Shown here piece by piece: positions 45,950-46,078 of a stretch of DNA of 46,078 nucleotides. The translations under genes were made by a program, and so were the position numbers. Every line of letters starts with the position of its first letter. Within the stretch, counting starts at the first letter, position 1. The DNA comes from Syntrophomonadaceae bacterium (GTDB lineage: Bacteria > Bacillota > Syntrophomonadia > Syntrophomonadales > Syntrophomonadaceae): the NCBI GenBank assembly GCA_012522955.1, contig JAAYJK010000008.1:1-46078 (forward strand), read 5' to 3'. The notes below the pieces were generated by a model. It saw only the letters and a program-made list of their open reading frames with translations, had not been told where the DNA came from and ran no database searches.

Positions 45950-46007
45950 GAGGACGGTTCTGGGTGTCAACTTTAATTATATAAGTTGTCCCCCCGGAAC
46001 CGTCCTC
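45950..46007. repeat. REP-like palindrome with GGACGGTTC arms
   Basis: GAGGACGGTTC (45950-45960) and GAACCGTCCTC (45997-46007) are perfect inverted arms. Next to them GGG pairs with CCC, and CAACTT / AAGTTG form an inner stem. It lies 14 bp after the ATPase gene and has no T-run. From memory, GGACGGTTC ... GTGTCAAC repeats are scattered through many Firmicute genomes as REP-like elements, probably moved by Y1 (RAYT) transposases; none is in this window. It may also serve as the terminator. Confidence 0.65.
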
Positions 46008-46078
46008 ACTATCACACCACTTATATCATCATTGCACTTACTACCTCTCCGGCTTTTCCCTGTCCTGGTTTGAGATCC

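Noticed and set aside
1-46078. CRISPR arrays, tRNA or rRNA genes, insertion sequences, prophage or biosynthetic clusters
   Set aside because: None seen on either strand. The region is dense with housekeeping genes, and the only repeats noted are the palindromes listed.

Overview
The window is a stretch of chromosome from an anaerobic, spore-forming Firmicute. I infer a Clostridia member near Syntrophomonadaceae from gene order and protein style; no 16S rRNA is present. It carries a sporulation sigma cluster (spoIIGA-sigE-sigG), a Gram-positive type dcw cluster with mraZ and a PASTA-tailed transpeptidase, two T-box leaders, and a 6S RNA between aspS and tcdA as in Bacillus. Almost everything from about 44.0 kb to 1 kb is read on the minus strand. 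Only two tiny genes near 1.4-1.7 kb and two genes at the right end lie on the plus strand.

Right to left, in the direction of minus-strand transcription: (1) recJ, rel, dtd and a glyoxalase II-like hydrolase, ending in a hairpin. (2) A new promoter and two consecutive T-box elements, both with a plausible Phe (TTC) specifier, lead into aroF-pheA-hemZ-hisS-aspS. (3) The 6S RNA with its own promoter, then a coupled run tcdA - endonuclease III-like glycosylase - phenylacetate-CoA ligase - ACT protein, ending in a terminator, then a lone PHP phosphoesterase gene. (4) The wall and division cluster: mraZ, rsmH, ftsL-like, spoVD/ftsI, murE, murF, mraY, murD, ftsW, murG, murC, murA, ftsQ, a DUF881 gene, sbp, ftsA, ftsZ. 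murB is absent and murA sits where murB often lies. (5) spoIIGA-sigE-sigG, plus a 45-codon membrane peptide gene directly behind sigG. (6) A solitary beta-class DNA methyltransferase, then dprA and the first 21 codons of topA.

The contents are mostly housekeeping: cytoplasmic peptidoglycan precursor synthesis (MurA, C, D, E, F, MraY, MurG), septal machinery (FtsW, PBP, FtsL, FtsQ, FtsA, FtsZ) and the compartment-specific sigma factors that act after asymmetric division. I did not find a large novel system such as a defence island, CRISPR array or BGC. The points most worth a second look are small: ftsA has no canonical start codon (an ATC follows an ideal ribosome binding site); the second T-box appears to have a truncated Stem I; a short Phe-rich reading frame lies between the T-boxes and aroF; there are three unannotated-type small genes; and a three-box MraZ operator precedes mraZ. 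All family names come from reading the proteins by eye; no database search was run.
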